Of a DNA stretch of 32,325 nucleotides, positions 1-8,553 are shown in pieces. The notes under the pieces were generated by a model. It did not search any database, was not told where the DNA came from, and saw only the letters and a list, made by a program, of their open reading frames with translations. The stretch is from an uncultured Saprospiraceae bacterium (GTDB taxonomy: Bacteria; Bacteroidota; Bacteroidia; Chitinophagales; Saprospiraceae). The DNA lies in the NCBI GenBank assembly GCA_937974625.1, contig CALJVJ010000398.1:1-32325 (forward strand), read 5' to 3'. The translations under genes and the position numbers were made by a program. Numbering within the stretch: position 1 is the stretch's first letter; every line of letters begins with the position of its first letter.

Positions 1-176
1 CCAAAACCGGGCTGATTGGAGGTCCAATTCGGACCGTTCGTTGCCCAATAGAAAGCGACTAAGGCTAAGGAGTCTTGTTCTGCTAGTTTGTAGTCTGCTT
101 GAGCGAATAGGGTAGGAATGCTTGCTAGTAGTAAGAGACCAACGCAAAGGGGATTAGCTATTTTATTTTTTTTCAT
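1..176 (-). CDS. Secreted LRR-type surface protein, N-terminal fragment
   Basis: Only the first 58 codons lie in the window; the gene continues past the left edge. The ATG at 176-174 opens a Sec signal peptide of about 24 residues (MKKNKIANPL, then a hydrophobic core ending FAQA). It continues with DSLALVAFYWATNGPNWTS, the characteristic N-cap of secreted leucine-rich-repeat proteins in Bacteroidota ('ALVALYNATNGPNWT'). The repeats themselves are outside the window, so the LRR call rests on this N-cap alone. It lies 92 bp downstream of the susCD-lipoprotein operon on the same strand, with a hairpin between them that may separate transcription. Such proteins usually act at the cell surface or are secreted, often with a C-terminal sorting domain that cannot be checked here. 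Confidence 0.6.
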   Translation of the reverse strand, partial: MKKNKIANPLCVGLLLLASIPTLFAQADYKLAEQDSLALVAFYWATNGPNWTSNQPGF

Positions 177-213
177 CGTTTTAATACTTTAATTAAAATC
201 AAAATGTAAATTA

Positions 214-246
214 AAATTAAAAGGGTGGATCCCGTTATTTTAATTT
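214..246 (-). terminator. Candidate terminator of the susC-susD-lipoprotein operon
   Basis: A perfect 9-bp inverted repeat (AAATTAAAA / TTTTAATTT) encloses a 15-nt loop containing GGG...CCC. Read on the minus strand, it is followed by further T-rich sequence and sits just after the stop codon of the lipoprotein gene at 269. The stem is all A/T outside the loop, so strength is uncertain. Confidence 0.4.
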
Positions 247-268
247 ATATTTTAATTTTCATTGACTA

Positions 269-1243
269 TTACTCCTGCACCACAATATCACATTCTAAAA
301 CAAAGGCAATTCCATCATATCTAGCTACAGAACCGGGATGCAAACCAGTCACTTTCAATAGCCCCGTTTTCAAGGAATTAACGGAGTTTAGATCAGTAAT
401 AAATCCGATGACATCGCCCACTTTTAGATTATCAATATGCGTAGCACCTGTTTTTAAAAGCTCTTCTTCTGCTGTTAATTCTATTAAAGAAGAAGGGGTG
501 ACATTTGCAATATCTACCTTTACGGATGCGGGTAATTTCTTAAATCGGGTACTGTTATTGATCGCTAATTCCAAAAAGATTCGGCTAGAGACAGGTGCTG
601 CTAATACCGCATTTTGTTGTTCTCTATCGTAGTAAAAAGCCAGGTCAATTTTTTCTTGTACGGCTACATTTTCTTCCGTAAACCGACTATAATTATTTTT
701 TATATCAGGATATACCACTCCATCAATACTGGCAAAAGCATCGTAAAAATCATTGTCTTTAGCAAATAATGCTCGATCGGCATATTTTTTAATATTAGGC
801 ACCACGCTGATTGTTTTATCGACACTCACTTTCCCTGTCTCATCAACAATCGTAAAAGTTAACCTAGTTCTACTTATATCCGTAGGAATGATATAATCGT
901 ATCGAACGCTAAAGGATTGCGTGTTTTTTTGTATGGTTCCGAAAATATGATCTATAAAAGGGTCGTCAAATTCGGTGGAATTTACATTAAAACCAGAACC
1001 ATTTTTTCCTTCATTGGAGGATTGGACAATTAATGATTTAATATTGGTAGTCGCATTTGCTGTAATTTTATAGCTAACCGTTTCTTCTGCTGCACCATTT
1101 TCACCTGCTATAGGTTCAACAGTTAAAGTCGCATTAGACGCTGGGTAATCTATTTCTATACCATCTTCTACGAAATCTGAACAAGCAGATATTGCTGTTA
1201 ATAGCAAGAGTAAAAAGAATATTTTAGATAAATGCTTTAGCAT
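269..1243 (-). CDS. SusCD-associated outer-membrane lipoprotein of unknown family
   Basis: A 324-residue lipoprotein: hydrophobic signal followed by the lipobox TAISAC, with Cys21 as the expected lipidated residue. The mature part starts with an Ig/cadherin-like beta stretch (about residues 30-150, with alternating strands such as SYKITANATTNIKSLIV and RLTFTIVDETGKVSV). A second beta-rich region, about 160-324, ends ALVLECDIVVQE-like at the C-terminus. It is the third gene after susC and susD on the same strand. That position is typically held by SusE/SusF-like glycan-binding lipoproteins, but I do not recognise a named binding domain. A 253-bp spacer with two stem-loops separates it from susD, so its expression may be reduced relative to susCD. 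The surface glycan-binding role is inferred from position only. Confidence 0.75.
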   Translation of the reverse strand: MLKHLSKIFFLLLLLTAISACSDFVEDGIEIDYPASNATLTVEPIAGENGAAEETVSYKITANATTNIKSLIVQSSNEGKNGSGFNVNSTEFDDPFIDHIFGTIQKNTQSFSVRYDYIIPTDISRTRLTFTIVDETGKVSVDKTISVVPNIKKYADRALFAKDNDFYDAFASIDGVVYPDIKNNYSRFTEENVAVQEKIDLAFYYDREQQNAVLAAPVSSRIFLELAINNSTRFKKLPASVKVDIANVTPSSLIELTAEEELLKTGATHIDNLKVGDVIGFITDLNSVNSLKTGLLKVTGLHPGSVARYDGIAFVLECDIVVQE

Positions 1244-1358
1244 ATTTTACTTTTTAAAGCTATATTTTTCATATAAGGCACGGGATGAAAACGAATTTGA
1301 AACTGTATTTGCAAATCGTTGTCAAAATCAAGTGGTCACCATCTAGGTGGGAAAGCTT

Positions 1359-1394
1359 GTCAAAAAACTGTTTGATGGAGGAGTTTTTTTTGAC
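1359..1394. other. A/T stem-loop between susD and lipoprotein gene
   Basis: GTCAAAAAACT and AGTTTTTTTTGAC form an inverted repeat (two extra T on one side) around a 12-nt loop. On the minus strand it lies downstream of susD and ends in a T run within the arm, so it could act as a leaky terminator. It is adjacent to a second inverted repeat at 1406-1452. Confidence 0.4.
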
Positions 1395-1405
1395 TAGAAT
1401 TTTTG

Positions 1406-1452
1406 GTTCTTTTTTCCTGCCTGGCAGCAGACAGGTTCAATGAAAAAAGAAC
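1406..1452. repeat. Nested inverted repeat downstream of susD
   Basis: A perfect outer 10-bp arm pair (GTTCTTTTTT at 1406-1415, AAAAAAGAAC at 1443-1452) encloses an inner imperfect palindrome, CCTGCCTGGCAGCAGACAGG at 1416-1435. The inner core resembles G/C-rich CCTGCCTG-type intergenic palindromes found in many Bacteroidota genomes (from general knowledge, not checked). It may be a repeat-family copy or an attenuator between susD and the downstream lipoprotein gene. Confidence 0.5.
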
Positions 1453-1496
1453 GTACATCTAGTATGCATAAAAGCTAACCTAAAATAGAAATCAAT

Positions 1497-3272
1497 CTAC
1501 CACCAAAACATCGTTTCCCAATGCTCTGTATACCAATTTTTAAAATTCGTACCTGAGCCCTCAATAGATTGAATTAAAGGATAATCGGTATTATAAACAG
1601 GTTCTTGAAAAATGGGCATTTGCAAATCTCTTCCTGCCAAAATCCACATTCTTGCCTCATTTCTACTCTCATCACTTTGGATAGGAATATCAAATCCACT
1701 CGACCGAGCAGTGGCGACATTATTCGGATTATTCGCTAATTCGGCATCGGAATAAGCAGCTCGACTAGGAAACTTTGTACCGCTACCATTGGGCCCAAAA
1801 TTTTCTGCACCAGAAGAGGCCCGTAATTCAGGGAGCATTGTTCGGCGATGGTCAAAGTAGGGTTCTAAGCCGAGTAAAAAAGAGGCAATCCATTTTTGTT
1901 CGGCAATCAAAGTTAATTTATCTCTTCCGCCAGTATAGGCGACAGATGCTTGATTTAAATAGTCATTTATACCATTGAATCCTTCATCGCCATAAGCGCC
2001 TTGATAACCTTCTGATCTAAAAGAAGCATCATAAAAATCAATAGAGGCTTGGATACCATTTTCATAATGTTGTTGGGCACTACCTCCGATAAATCCTCTT
2101 TCGATCGCCTCTGCTAGAAAAAATTCTTGTTCTGCATATAGCGCAATCAAAGTTGGTGTGGCAGCAGATTCGGGTAAAGGCAATCCACTGGCGTCTTCTT
2201 TTCTAAAGAAATCTCCTAAAGCAGAAGCAAAAGGAAATCCCCCATTCCAAAGGGCTGCATGGGCATTATCGGTAGTAATCCCATATATTTGACCCGCATA
2301 TTTTACAGGCCCTGGATTACTAGGTAATACATTTGTATTTGGATTATCATGCACTTTTCGAACGGGTTTTGCCATGATAGGTAATCGAGGGTCCCGTAAA
2401 GAAATTAAGCGTTCAATAAAAACATTACTAAAAGGCGCCTCGTCAATTTTTGCTTTGCTTAAGGTAAATAAAACGGAAGGGCGTTCCACTTCATCATTTT
2501 TAAAGGTAGCATTGTCCGCATTAGATTCCATAATCGGATAAGCCTCTGGATCATTGATGATTTCAGTCAAAATCGCTCGAGCAGCAGCCGGGTCTGCATC
2601 TGACATATACATCGCCAATCGAATGCGCAAGGTATTCGAAAATTTCTTCCACTTTAAGATATCACCCCCAAATACTAAATCACTTCCTGCATCAATCGGC
2701 ACCTCTTGACGGTCTAAAGATTCGCCCGCTATTTTTAATTTTTCTAATAAAGCTGGATAAATGACGGATTGTTCATCATAGGTACTTAATAAAGGTGGGT
2801 CGTCAGAAATAGGATCAAAATAAGGAACATTACCATACAAATTGGTAATCATAGAAAAGGTATAACTTTCCCAAATATCCGCAATCGCTTGGTACCGAAT
2901 ATCCCCTGCATTGATGCCTGCGTTTTTTAAATTTTTAATAACCCGAACGGCGGTATACATATTCACCCAATATTCGGAATCATCGAAAGCATGCCATGAT
3001 TTGTGTCGATTTCCTTGGCTTAAACTCTTCGTTTTTCCATGGTATTCACAGACAGCAGGCATTACATTCCAAGCTAAATAATCAAATCCATCCACGGTGG
3101 CCCAAAGCATGGGTACCAGAAAAACGGAGGGATCTACATCATTTTGATTATCAGCTTCTAAGACGCTATTAGGTGTATTAGGATTGATATTAAGGTCTTC
3201 GTCCCAAGTGTCACAAGCGCCGATGCTAAAGAGTACTATCGCAAAACAGACTTTAAAAAAAATATTTTTCAT
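1497..3272 (-). CDS. SusD-like nutrient-binding outer-membrane lipoprotein (SusD/RagB superfamily)
   Basis: This 591-residue protein is the surface lipoprotein that caps the SusC channel and delivers glycan or peptide ligands to it. The signal peptide ends in the lipobox SIGAC with Cys20. The mature start DTWDEDLNINPNTPN and the later WESYTFSMITNLYGNVPYF (about residues 134-152) are hallmarks of the SusD-like_2 branch of the SusD/RagB family. Helical TPR-like stretches follow (ILKWKKFSNTLRIRLAMYM and FFLAEAIERG regions), and the C-terminus is aromatic (ETMFWW). It lies 42 bp downstream of susC on the same strand, as expected for the obligate pair. The ligand cannot be read from sequence; the surrounding uronate-type genes suggest an acidic oligosaccharide, which is inference. 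Confidence 0.95.
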   Translation of the reverse strand: MKNIFFKVCFAIVLFSIGACDTWDEDLNINPNTPNSVLEADNQNDVDPSVFLVPMLWATVDGFDYLAWNVMPAVCEYHGKTKSLSQGNRHKSWHAFDDSEYWVNMYTAVRVIKNLKNAGINAGDIRYQAIADIWESYTFSMITNLYGNVPYFDPISDDPPLLSTYDEQSVIYPALLEKLKIAGESLDRQEVPIDAGSDLVFGGDILKWKKFSNTLRIRLAMYMSDADPAAARAILTEIINDPEAYPIMESNADNATFKNDEVERPSVLFTLSKAKIDEAPFSNVFIERLISLRDPRLPIMAKPVRKVHDNPNTNVLPSNPGPVKYAGQIYGITTDNAHAALWNGGFPFASALGDFFRKEDASGLPLPESAATPTLIALYAEQEFFLAEAIERGFIGGSAQQHYENGIQASIDFYDASFRSEGYQGAYGDEGFNGINDYLNQASVAYTGGRDKLTLIAEQKWIASFLLGLEPYFDHRRTMLPELRASSGAENFGPNGSGTKFPSRAAYSDAELANNPNNVATARSSGFDIPIQSDESRNEARMWILAGRDLQMPIFQEPVYNTDYPLIQSIEGSGTNFKNWYTEHWETMFWW

Positions 3273-3314
3273 AAAGCTTTTATAATTTGACTATCGAAGC
3301 TCAAGCTACGATTA

Positions 3315-6300
3315 CTAAAATTTGAGATTTAAATTAAAGGCAATATTTCTCAAAGAAGGAACACCACCTCTATCAAACCCAGGTATCGCTACTGCAGCAT
3401 TATCTTCTGCTGTACTAAATGTTTCTGCATCTACATTCGGCACATCTGTCCACACCGCTATATTCCGCATCACTACACCAATCCGAGCTGAACGTACTGC
3501 TATTTTGGAAATTAAATTTTTAGGTAAATCGTAGGACACACTCAATTCTCTTAGCTTTAAATAAGAGGCATCATAAATAACTGCATCTGGAATTTCTGCA
3601 TCCATCAAATTTTCCCAATACTGTTGCCCCGTTAATCCGCCCGAACTTAAACCAGAGGCTATCAAATCCTCCTTGGTTAATTTTCGATATTCCCCATCAT
3701 CTAAAATCATCCCATCTGGCAAAATATTTTCTCTGGGGGTTGTATTGCCATTAGCATCTGTGCCTCCTAATAAGGTTGCCTCGGATAAGCCTCGAATGTT
3801 CAAATTGTAATTCGTACGGGAATAAAAGACCCCACCATAGCGAACATCTAATAAGAAGGAGAAACTGAAAGGACCATACTCCAATTGGTTGAACATAGAG
3901 CCCATCCAATCAGGATTATAATTTCCTAAATAGGCTTTGTTTCCTCGTTGTGTGTCTCCTGATTTGGTGAATAAGATTTCGCCATTAGGTGCCGTTTGGA
4001 AAGTTTTTCCATATAATGCCCCTCGACGCTCGCCTTGTCTGTCTTCTACAAATAAGAAGTTCGTAACGCCTCTAGACAAAAAGGCATCTGGATTTTCTCG
4101 GTCATATTCTTCCACTATAGAGCGGTCTCTTGACCAATTTAAAGTCGTGTTCCAACTAAATTTATCCCTTTGAACCACTTTTCCATTTAGCACGACTTCC
4201 CAACCTCTACTTCTTATTTTTCCTGCATTTTTTAAAATAAAATCATATCCTGTAGTTGGAGAAACTTCTACTCGTAAGATTTGATTGGAGGTCAAAGAAT
4301 TATAATAAGTGAGGTCTAAACCTATTCGATTCTGCAAAAAGCGGACATCTGTTCCAATCTCCCATGCGCTAGTAATTTCTGGTTTTAATTCAGGATTCGC
4401 TTTCACATTACTTTGAGAGATAGACGCAACACCATCTTCTCCTTGCCCCCAATTAAATTCATCTTGTAACTCATAAGGATCAGTATCACTACCAACTCTT
4501 GCGACCCCCCCTCTTAATTTCAGAAAACTTATGCTTCTTGGTAAGTCCACCACTTCATGTACTAATCCACTCAATGTAAAAGAGGGATAGAAATAGGAAT
4601 TATTATCTCTTGGTAGGGTAGAGGACCAATCATTTCTAGCGGTAACATCTAAGTATAAAAAGTTTTTATAAGCCAGATTCGCAAAGCCGTAAAAGGAGTT
4701 TAATCTTTTTTCTCTAATCTCGTTATTGGTACGTGGAAAGACTCTTCGATTGCCTATATTGTAGACATTAGGAATTAATAGTTGACTAACTAAAGTATTC
4801 ACCTCAGACCCATAAGATTGTAGATGGTTGCCTCCGAAAGAAATAATGGCATTTAAATCTTTACCAATGTCTTGTTTGTAACGCAATAAAAAATCAGCAT
4901 TTAGTTCTCGACTATTGGATTGTCCTGTACCATAATAGCCAAAACGCCTATTCGCACTAGTATTAATACCATTAAAGTTAAGACCAGACCCAACGGTACT
5001 AAAAGCACCCCTTATATTTTCATCTCTAGCATTACGATTTTCACCGATTCTACCCATTAAAGATAGTTTTTCGGTGATTTGATAATTAGCTGTTATATTC
5101 CCTAAAAAACGAGTATTCTTAAAAGCTCTACGATTTTCATTTAATTCGAAATAAGGATTATTAGCACTAGTTCTCCATTGAAGTTGTTGTGTACCTTCCA
5201 AACCAGGTACCCAATAATCTTTTAATGCTTGAATGTCGATATTTCGAGGATATAAGCGGACATCCGCACTTTGGTTATTATCACTTCTTTCGTCAATTAA
5301 CTTCGCATTCGCTCTGATGGTAAACTTATCGCCAATATTCCAACTACCCGTTAAGTCCAATCGGTCGGCAGATAATCCTGTATTAGGAATCACACCTTTC
5401 TGTTGAATATTCGTATAAGACAAACGAAAGCTACCCGCCTCATTCGCACCATATACGGCTACATTATTATTGGCAATAAAACCTGTTTGATAAAAATCGC
5501 TAACATTATTAGGATGAGCTACCCAAGGGTCTCTACCTGTAAATTGTGGTCTTTCCAAACCGTCAAACTTCGGCCCCCAATTGAGTCGAGAATCATCATT
5601 AGAAATAGAACCGTCAGGAAAAGTACCATTATTCCCATCAAAATATTGGTATTGATTTCCTGTTCCTTGTCCAAATTCATTTTGATAATCAGGTAATATA
5701 AAAGGCCGTTGGGTCGCCAAACTCAAATTGACATCAACGCCAACTCTATTTTTTGCGCCACCTGCGCCAGATTTAGTCGTAATCAAAACAACGCCTGCTG
5801 CGGCCCTTGAGCCATATAAAGCTGCTGCTGCCGGGCCTTTTAATACAGAAATAGAAGCCACATCATCTGAGGCCACATCATTTGACCCTGCAGGAATACC
5901 ATCAATAACGAATAAAGGTCCATTATTTCCAGCCAAGGAAGTTTCTCCACGAATGACAACTCTTGCACCACCACCACCTAATCCACCACCTCCTTGAGTG
6001 ATATTTACGCCCGCTACTTTACCAGATAAAGCATTAACGACATTTAGTTCTTTAGTTTTTCCAATTGCTTCGCCACCCACTTCTTGTACTGCGTAGCCCA
6101 AAGACTTTTTCTCTCGCTTCATTCCTAATGCTGTTACTACTACTTCGTCTATCAAAACAGCAGAAGGGAGCATTGACACATCAATGGTAGTAAGTGCACC
6201 AATGTGTTTTTCTAAAGTTTGAAAACTAATATAGCTAAATACTAAAGTATCTGTTGGTGAGCCATTAATTTCGTAAGTACCATCAAAGTCAGAAATAGTA

Positions 6301-6467
6301 CCAAGACTTTCTTTATTTTTTAAATAGATGGATACGCCTGGTAAACCCAGATTATCCTCTGAACTCAATACCGTTCCTTTAATGGTTTGCGTTTGCCCAA
6401 AAAGTAGGATTGAAAAACAGAGCCCTATAAATGTAAAAATCCACTTTCTTATCCTAAATGATGTCAT
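3315..6467 (-). CDS. SusC/RagA-type TonB-dependent outer-membrane transporter
   Basis: A 1,050-residue TonB-dependent channel for oligomer import, partnered with the SusD protein. In order: signal peptide 1-24 (ends LLFGQ); carboxypeptidase-regulatory-like beta domain about 28-105 (IKGTVLSSEDNLGLPGVSI); TonB-box-like DEVVVTALG at 107-115; plug domain about 120-235 with RVVIRGETS, FVIDGIP and VLKGPAAAALYGSRAAAGV; then a beta-barrel to the C-terminus, ending in an aromatic residue (NIAFNLNLKF). Length is normal for the family. The plug carries an unusual Gly-rich run, GGGGLGGGG, at about 159-167, where relatives have a mixed Ser/Gly/Ala loop. It is the first gene of the operon; its upstream region is shared with the divergent oxidoreductase gene. 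Confidence 0.96.
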   Translation of the reverse strand: MTSFRIRKWIFTFIGLCFSILLFGQTQTIKGTVLSSEDNLGLPGVSIYLKNKESLGTISDFDGTYEINGSPTDTLVFSYISFQTLEKHIGALTTIDVSMLPSAVLIDEVVVTALGMKREKKSLGYAVQEVGGEAIGKTKELNVVNALSGKVAGVNITQGGGGLGGGGARVVIRGETSLAGNNGPLFVIDGIPAGSNDVASDDVASISVLKGPAAAALYGSRAAAGVVLITTKSGAGGAKNRVGVDVNLSLATQRPFILPDYQNEFGQGTGNQYQYFDGNNGTFPDGSISNDDSRLNWGPKFDGLERPQFTGRDPWVAHPNNVSDFYQTGFIANNNVAVYGANEAGSFRLSYTNIQQKGVIPNTGLSADRLDLTGSWNIGDKFTIRANAKLIDERSDNNQSADVRLYPRNIDIQALKDYWVPGLEGTQQLQWRTSANNPYFELNENRRAFKNTRFLGNITANYQITEKLSLMGRIGENRNARDENIRGAFSTVGSGLNFNGINTSANRRFGYYGTGQSNSRELNADFLLRYKQDIGKDLNAIISFGGNHLQSYGSEVNTLVSQLLIPNVYNIGNRRVFPRTNNEIREKRLNSFYGFANLAYKNFLYLDVTARNDWSSTLPRDNNSYFYPSFTLSGLVHEVVDLPRSISFLKLRGGVARVGSDTDPYELQDEFNWGQGEDGVASISQSNVKANPELKPEITSAWEIGTDVRFLQNRIGLDLTYYNSLTSNQILRVEVSPTTGYDFILKNAGKIRSRGWEVVLNGKVVQRDKFSWNTTLNWSRDRSIVEEYDRENPDAFLSRGVTNFLFVEDRQGERRGALYGKTFQTAPNGEILFTKSGDTQRGNKAYLGNYNPDWMGSMFNQLEYGPFSFSFLLDVRYGGVFYSRTNYNLNIRGLSEATLLGGTDANGNTTPRENILPDGMILDDGEYRKLTKEDLIASGLSSGGLTGQQYWENLMDAEIPDAVIYDASYLKLRELSVSYDLPKNLISKIAVRSARIGVVMRNIAVWTDVPNVDAETFSTAEDNAAVAIPGFDRGGVPSLRNIAFNLNLKF

Positions 6468-6598
6468 AATTATCTTTAATTAAGTCAGGGTGTATTTTTG
6501 CTTTATGAACTAAACTCTATTTTTTTAAGCAGGTTTTTAGAGTAAAGAATTCACAAAATAACTGCTAATTTTCTAAAAAAAACTATTTTGTCTTTCAT

Positions 6599-6615
6599 AA
6601 TATGTACTACATATT
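6599..6615. promoter_or_regulatory. Operator-like palindrome AATATGTACTACATATT
   Basis: Perfect 7-bp arms AATATGT / ACATATT are separated by ACT, close to the middle of the susC/oxidoreductase divergent interval: 132 bp from the susC start and 155 bp from the oxidoreductase start. The size and symmetry suit a dimeric regulator such as LacI, GntR or Crp type. No assignment to a specific regulator is possible from sequence. Confidence 0.4.
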
Positions 6616-6668
6616 AATTCAGTTGGCAATATAATGAATATGATTGTAAAACCAAATAAAAATTATAT

Positions 6669-6676
6669 TATGTTTG
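6669..6676 (+). promoter_or_regulatory. Bacteroidota -7 box (TATGTTTG) for the oxidoreductase gene
   Basis: TATGTTTG matches the Bacteroidota sigma-ABfr -7 consensus TAnnTTTG. A TTG at 6644-6646 lies 22 bp upstream and could be the -33 element. The box is 94 bp before the ATG at 6770. Confidence 0.4.
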
Positions 6677-6769
6677 ATATTTGAAAGGGGAGTGACATTA
6701 AAAATTTAGGATAAATCAAAGACTTAACTATCTTCGTTATTATGTCCGTTAATTCAAAATTTATACAAA

Positions 6770-8173
6770 ATGAAAAAAGACCTATCCAGAAGAAAATTTT
6801 TGGCCTCCGTCAGCATGTTAGCAGCCGGTTGTGCAGTATCGACACCTAGTCATCTAATGCCTGGACCAAATCAGAAATTGAAAGTTGCCTTAGTTGGCAC
6901 AGGTATAAGAGGGTCTAGTTTTTGGGGTAAAAGATTAGTGGACCAATATTCCGATATATTAGAATTTGTTGGCTTGAGTGATATAAATCCAGGGCGGTTG
7001 GAGGGAGTGAAACAATATATGGGGGTGACTTGTCCAACTTTTACGGATTTTGATAAAATGCTATCTCAAACCAAACCAGATTTGGTCATTGTCACAACAA
7101 AAGATTCTACCCACCATGAATTTATTATTAAAGGTCTAGCTGCAGGCTGCGATGTATTGACTGAAAAACCTTTGACGACCGATGAATTTAAGTGTCAACA
7201 AATTTTAGATGCAGAAAAGAAATCGAATAAAAATTTAATTGTAGGATTCAATTATCGATGGAGCCCTTATATGACCAAAGTAAAGGAATTATTGCATAAT
7301 GGTGCTATAGGTAAGGTGACATCCGTAGACTTTCATTGGTATTTGAACACCTACCATGGTGCTTCTTATTATAGAAGATGGCATGGATTAAAAGATTCTG
7401 GTGGTTCGCTTTGGGTGCATAAAGCGACGCATCATTTTGATTTACTGAATTGGTGGTTAGATTCCGACCCATCAGAAGTTTTTGCTTACGGAGCTTTAGA
7501 ACACTATGGTCATAATGGACCATTTAGAGGAACAAATTGCAGAACATGTGACCACAAAAAAGAATGTAAATTCTTTTGGGATATTACAAAAAGTGAATCC
7601 TCTATGCGTTTATATGTAGACCACGAATCGCATGATGGTTACATCCGAGATAGTTGTGTATTCCGCCCAGAAATTGATATTTATGATAAAATGTCTGCTC
7701 AAATAAAATATGCAAATAATGTGGTGGTTAATTATTCATTAACTACTTATTCCCCTTACGAAGGGTGGAAAATTGCGTTTAATGGTATGGATGGTCGGAT
7801 TGAAGCTTGGTTGGATGTTCCTTATTTTGAAAATTCGCAAATGAGTCAAGCAGAACTTCATGCTGCAGAAATGAATCAAGATGGAGAGAAAGCAATGGAA
7901 ACAAAGCCTATAATTTTGCATAAGAATTGGAATGACTTTGAGCCTATCAAAGTCAGTTATGAACGAAGAGGACATGGTGGAGGTGACAAACGGTTACAGG
8001 ATAAAATCTTTAAAAATGCTAATAATCCCGACCCACTAGGTCACGCTGCCGGTCTACGAGATGGAGCGATGTCTATTTTAATTGGAATTGCTGCCCGACG
8101 GAGTATTGAACAAGGAAAGCCAATCAGAATTGAAGATTTGACAGATTTGGAGCCGCAGGCAAAAAGGATATAG
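6770..8173 (+). CDS. Gfo/Idh/MocA-family oxidoreductase with Tat/lipoprotein signal
   Basis: A 467-residue NAD(P)-dependent sugar oxidoreductase of the Gfo/Idh/MocA family. The N-terminus has a twin-arginine motif (SRRKFLASVS) and a lipobox-like LAAGC with Cys21, so the protein is probably exported folded with its cofactor. The Rossmann fold starts at KVALVGTGIRG (38-48), the family EKP motif is at 132-134, and the C-terminal beta-sheet domain carries KATHHFD (218-224) near the expected catalytic region. A Cys cluster CRTCDHKKEC (257, 260, 266) plus Cys296 may bind a metal; relatives with the same cluster exist. Divergent from susC, it likely acts on sugars entering through that system. The substrate is unknown; oxidation or cleavage of a glycoside by transient oxidation is possible. 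Confidence 0.9.
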   Translation: MKKDLSRRKFLASVSMLAAGCAVSTPSHLMPGPNQKLKVALVGTGIRGSSFWGKRLVDQYSDILEFVGLSDINPGRLEGVKQYMGVTCPTFTDFDKMLSQTKPDLVIVTTKDSTHHEFIIKGLAAGCDVLTEKPLTTDEFKCQQILDAEKKSNKNLIVGFNYRWSPYMTKVKELLHNGAIGKVTSVDFHWYLNTYHGASYYRRWHGLKDSGGSLWVHKATHHFDLLNWWLDSDPSEVFAYGALEHYGHNGPFRGTNCRTCDHKKECKFFWDITKSESSMRLYVDHESHDGYIRDSCVFRPEIDIYDKMSAQIKYANNVVVNYSLTTYSPYEGWKIAFNGMDGRIEAWLDVPYFENSQMSQAELHAAEMNQDGEKAMETKPIILHKNWNDFEPIKVSYERRGHGGGDKRLQDKIFKNANNPDPLGHAAGLRDGAMSILIGIAARRSIEQGKPIRIEDLTDLEPQAKRI

Positions 8174-8553
8174 GATATTTTAATAAAAAAATATTTATAA
8201 ATCACAACACTACTCCTATTATGGTCATAGCAAGCCAAAAGGTAGAATTTTCCCACGACTTTTCGTGTAACTCATTGATTAATATAACTTAACAATAAAT
8301 TTTCTTTTCCCAAAATGAGTGTATTTTTAGGCCTTTATTTTAGGAATCTATTAATATGCAAGAAAACGGTCAAATTCAAATGATACAGAATTACAGGACT
8401 AGAAAGTTAAATATTTTGGAATTGAAAGGTTTTAGGCTAATTTTAACTAACAATAATTTCAAAATCTATAGTTTTATACTCATGCTATTAACCTTTCTAC
8501 ACAGAACTTTTGCCAGTAGCAAAGAGTAATAAAAATTTAAAAATAGAACCAAT
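8174..8553. other. 380-bp A/T-rich intergenic region
   Basis: Mostly low-complexity A/T sequence between the oxidoreductase and the thioredoxin-fold gene. It contains a minor hairpin (CACGA-CTTT-TCGTG near 8253) and a 57-codon reading frame at 8356-8529 that I do not accept as a gene. No exact TAnnTTTG box was found toward 8554. Confidence 0.5.

Larger units (their letters stand above)
6468..6769. promoter_or_regulatory. Divergent promoter region of susC and the oxidoreductase gene
   Basis: This 302-bp A/T-rich interval separates two genes that start in opposite directions, so it must hold both promoters. It contains the palindrome at 6599-6615 and one good TAnnTTTG box toward the oxidoreductase at 6669-6676. 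I found no exact -7 consensus toward susC. No small gene is evident. Confidence 0.7.

Noticed and set aside
225..632. A 135-codon plus-strand frame opposite the Sus-operon lipoprotein
   Set aside because: Antisense shadow of a gene with a clear lipoprotein signal; the peptide has no coherent domain pattern.
8356..8529. A 57-codon plus-strand reading frame (MQENGQIQMIQNY...) with a hydrophobic segment, just before the thioredoxin-fold gene
   Set aside because: No recognisable similarity or clear ribosome-binding context, and its length is within chance for A/T-rich DNA.
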